Of a stretch of DNA of 6,363 nt, positions 5,474 through 6,363 are shown one piece after another; positions within the stretch are counted from its first letter, which is position 1, and each line of letters opens with the position of its first letter. The notes beneath the pieces are model-generated. The model was not told where the DNA came from and did not search any database. It saw nothing but the letters and a program-made list of their open reading frames with translations. Source of the DNA: an uncultured Clostridia bacterium (GTDB lineage Bacteria > Bacillota > Clostridia > Oscillospirales > Acutalibacteraceae); the NCBI GenBank assembly GCA_945971755.1, contig CAMFPJ010000083.1, positions 1 to 6,363 of the forward strand, read 5' to 3'. Position numbers and translations under genes: made by a program.

Positions 5474-6363
5474 ATGCAAGTAGCAGTAATGGGTTACGGA
5501 ACGGTTGGTTCGGGTGTTGTTGAGGTTATCACAACAAACCACGAAAGCATAGTTAAACGCAGTACTCAAAAAGAGCTGGAGGTTAAGTATATCCTTGACT
5601 TACGTGATTTTCCCGGCGACCCTAACGAAGATAAAATGATAAAAGATTTCAACATCATTCTTAACGATGACGAAGTAGGTATTGTTGTTGAAACAATGGG
5701 AGGACTTCACCCTGCCTTTGAATTTGTTTCCTCCTGCTTAAAGAGCGGTAAGAGCGTTGTTACATCGAACAAGGAATTAGTTGCGACAAAAGGTTTTGAA
5801 CTTTTATCTCTCGCAAGGGAAAACAACGTAAACTTCCTTTTTGAAGCATCTGTCGGCGGCGGTATTCCGATTATTCGCCCGATTGCACAGTGCCTTGCAG
5901 CTAACGAAATTGACGAAATCGCAGGTATTCTTAACGGCACGACAAACTTTATTCTTACAATGATGATTGAGAAGAATATGAGCTTTGAAGATGCTTTGAA
6001 GCTTGCGCAGGATAACGGATATGCGGAAAAAGACCCCACTGCTGACATTGAGGGTTTTGACGCTTGCAGAAAGATTTGTATTCTGGCTTCCCTTTGCTTT
6101 GGCAAGCACGTTTACCCCGACTCGGTTCACACAGAGGGTATTACAAAAATCACACTTTCCGATGTTGCTTATGTTGGCTCACTTGGCGGAGTTATTAAAC
6201 TTCTCGGCAGAGCAAAGAGAATTTCAAGCGATAAGATTTTTGCCGTTGTTTCACCTGCTATTGTTATGAACGGAAGTCAGTTAGCCTCGGTAAATGATGT
6301 ATTCAATGCAATTCTTGTTCGCGGAAACGCAACGGGCGATGTTGTCTTTTACGGCAAGGGTGC
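5474..6363 (+). CDS. hom: Homoserine dehydrogenase, 3' end beyond the window
   Basis: The frame is open from ATG 5474 to the window edge, giving 296 residues plus two bases of a protein usually about 400-430 long. It makes L-homoserine from aspartate semialdehyde with NAD(P)H, a shared step toward threonine and methionine in the cytoplasm. The N-terminal Rossmann domain shows MGYGTVGSG (6-14) and VVTSNKELVA (95-104; K100). The catalytic domain shows EASVGGGIPII (124-134), LNGTTNFIL (153-161) and GYAEKDPTADIEGFDACRK (182-200). E185, D191, D196 and K200 match, with identical spacing, yeast Hom6 E208, D214, D219 and K223. No aspartokinase domain is fused at the N-terminus, so it is the monofunctional type. 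A C-terminal ACT domain, which would bring threonine feedback, is expected after the edge but cannot be seen. It is divergent from the YtvI-like gene across 192 bp and starts its own transcription unit. Confidence 0.95.
   Translation, partial: MQVAVMGYGTVGSGVVEVITTNHESIVKRSTQKELEVKYILDLRDFPGDPNEDKMIKDFNIILNDDEVGIVVETMGGLHPAFEFVSSCLKSGKSVVTSNKELVATKGFELLSLARENNVNFLFEASVGGGIPIIRPIAQCLAANEIDEIAGILNGTTNFILTMMIEKNMSFEDALKLAQDNGYAEKDPTADIEGFDACRKICILASLCFGKHVYPDSVHTEGITKITLSDVAYVGSLGGVIKLLGRAKRISSDKIFAVVSPAIVMNGSQLASVNDVFNAILVRGNATGDVVFYGKG

Noticed and set aside
5707..6130. Two overlapping - strand open frames (132 and 108 codons) and a + strand frame from 6003
   Set aside because: All lie across the hom gene, whose + strand frame carries every catalytic motif of homoserine dehydrogenase; these are shadow frames.
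1..6363. Defence system, mobile element, CRISPR or long repeat
   Set aside because: I read both strands and found no transposase, integrase, spacer-repeat pattern, tRNA or terminal inverted repeats; the gene density and functions are those of core chromosome.

Overview
This 6.4-kb window looks like the chromosome of a low-G+C Gram-positive anaerobe of the class Clostridia, perhaps an Oscillospiraceae/Ruminococcaceae-type gut bacterium. The evidence is gene content (FHA protein + SEDS protein + small class B PBP, a YtvI-like AI-2E membrane protein, a CpsB/YwqE-type PHP phosphatase), AT-leaning codon use with A-rich purine Shine-Dalgarno sites, and many cysteines in an extracytoplasmic protein, which fits an anaerobe. 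The lineage is an inference. Nearly all of the window is coding.

Block 1 (1-3292, + strand) is a tightly coupled peptidoglycan operon. A tandem-FHA phosphothreonine-reader protein (5' end probably cut by the window edge) overlaps an FtsW/RodA/SpoVE (SEDS) glycosyltransferase gene by 4 bp (ATGA). That gene overlaps a class B penicillin-binding protein gene by another ATGA. The SEDS protein polymerises lipid II and the PBP cross-links the strands; the FHA protein probably links this pair to Ser/Thr phosphorylation. The set resembles the fha-rodA-pbpA part of the actinobacterial pknAB locus, but no kinase or phosphatase gene is visible here. A strong hairpin at 3309-3338 ends the block and probably serves the convergent block as well.

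Block 2 (3346-5281, - strand) has two genes. A YtvI-like AI-2E-family polytopic membrane protein comes first, and a CpsB/YwqE-type PHP metal-dependent phosphatase overlaps its end by 8 bp. No capsule or exopolysaccharide genes and no tyrosine kinase lie beside the phosphatase.

Block 3 (5474 to the right edge, + strand) is the first 296 codons of homoserine dehydrogenase (hom), in the aspartate-to-threonine/methionine pathway. It runs out of the window. An AT-rich divergent gap of 192 bp separates it from block 2 and holds candidate promoters in both directions.

No RNA gene, mobile element, CRISPR array or long repeat was seen. The window is mostly ordinary housekeeping DNA. The points worth a second look are the degenerate second FHA domain, the kinase-less FHA-SEDS-PBP cassette, the YtvI-phosphatase pairing, and the start site of the YtvI-like gene.
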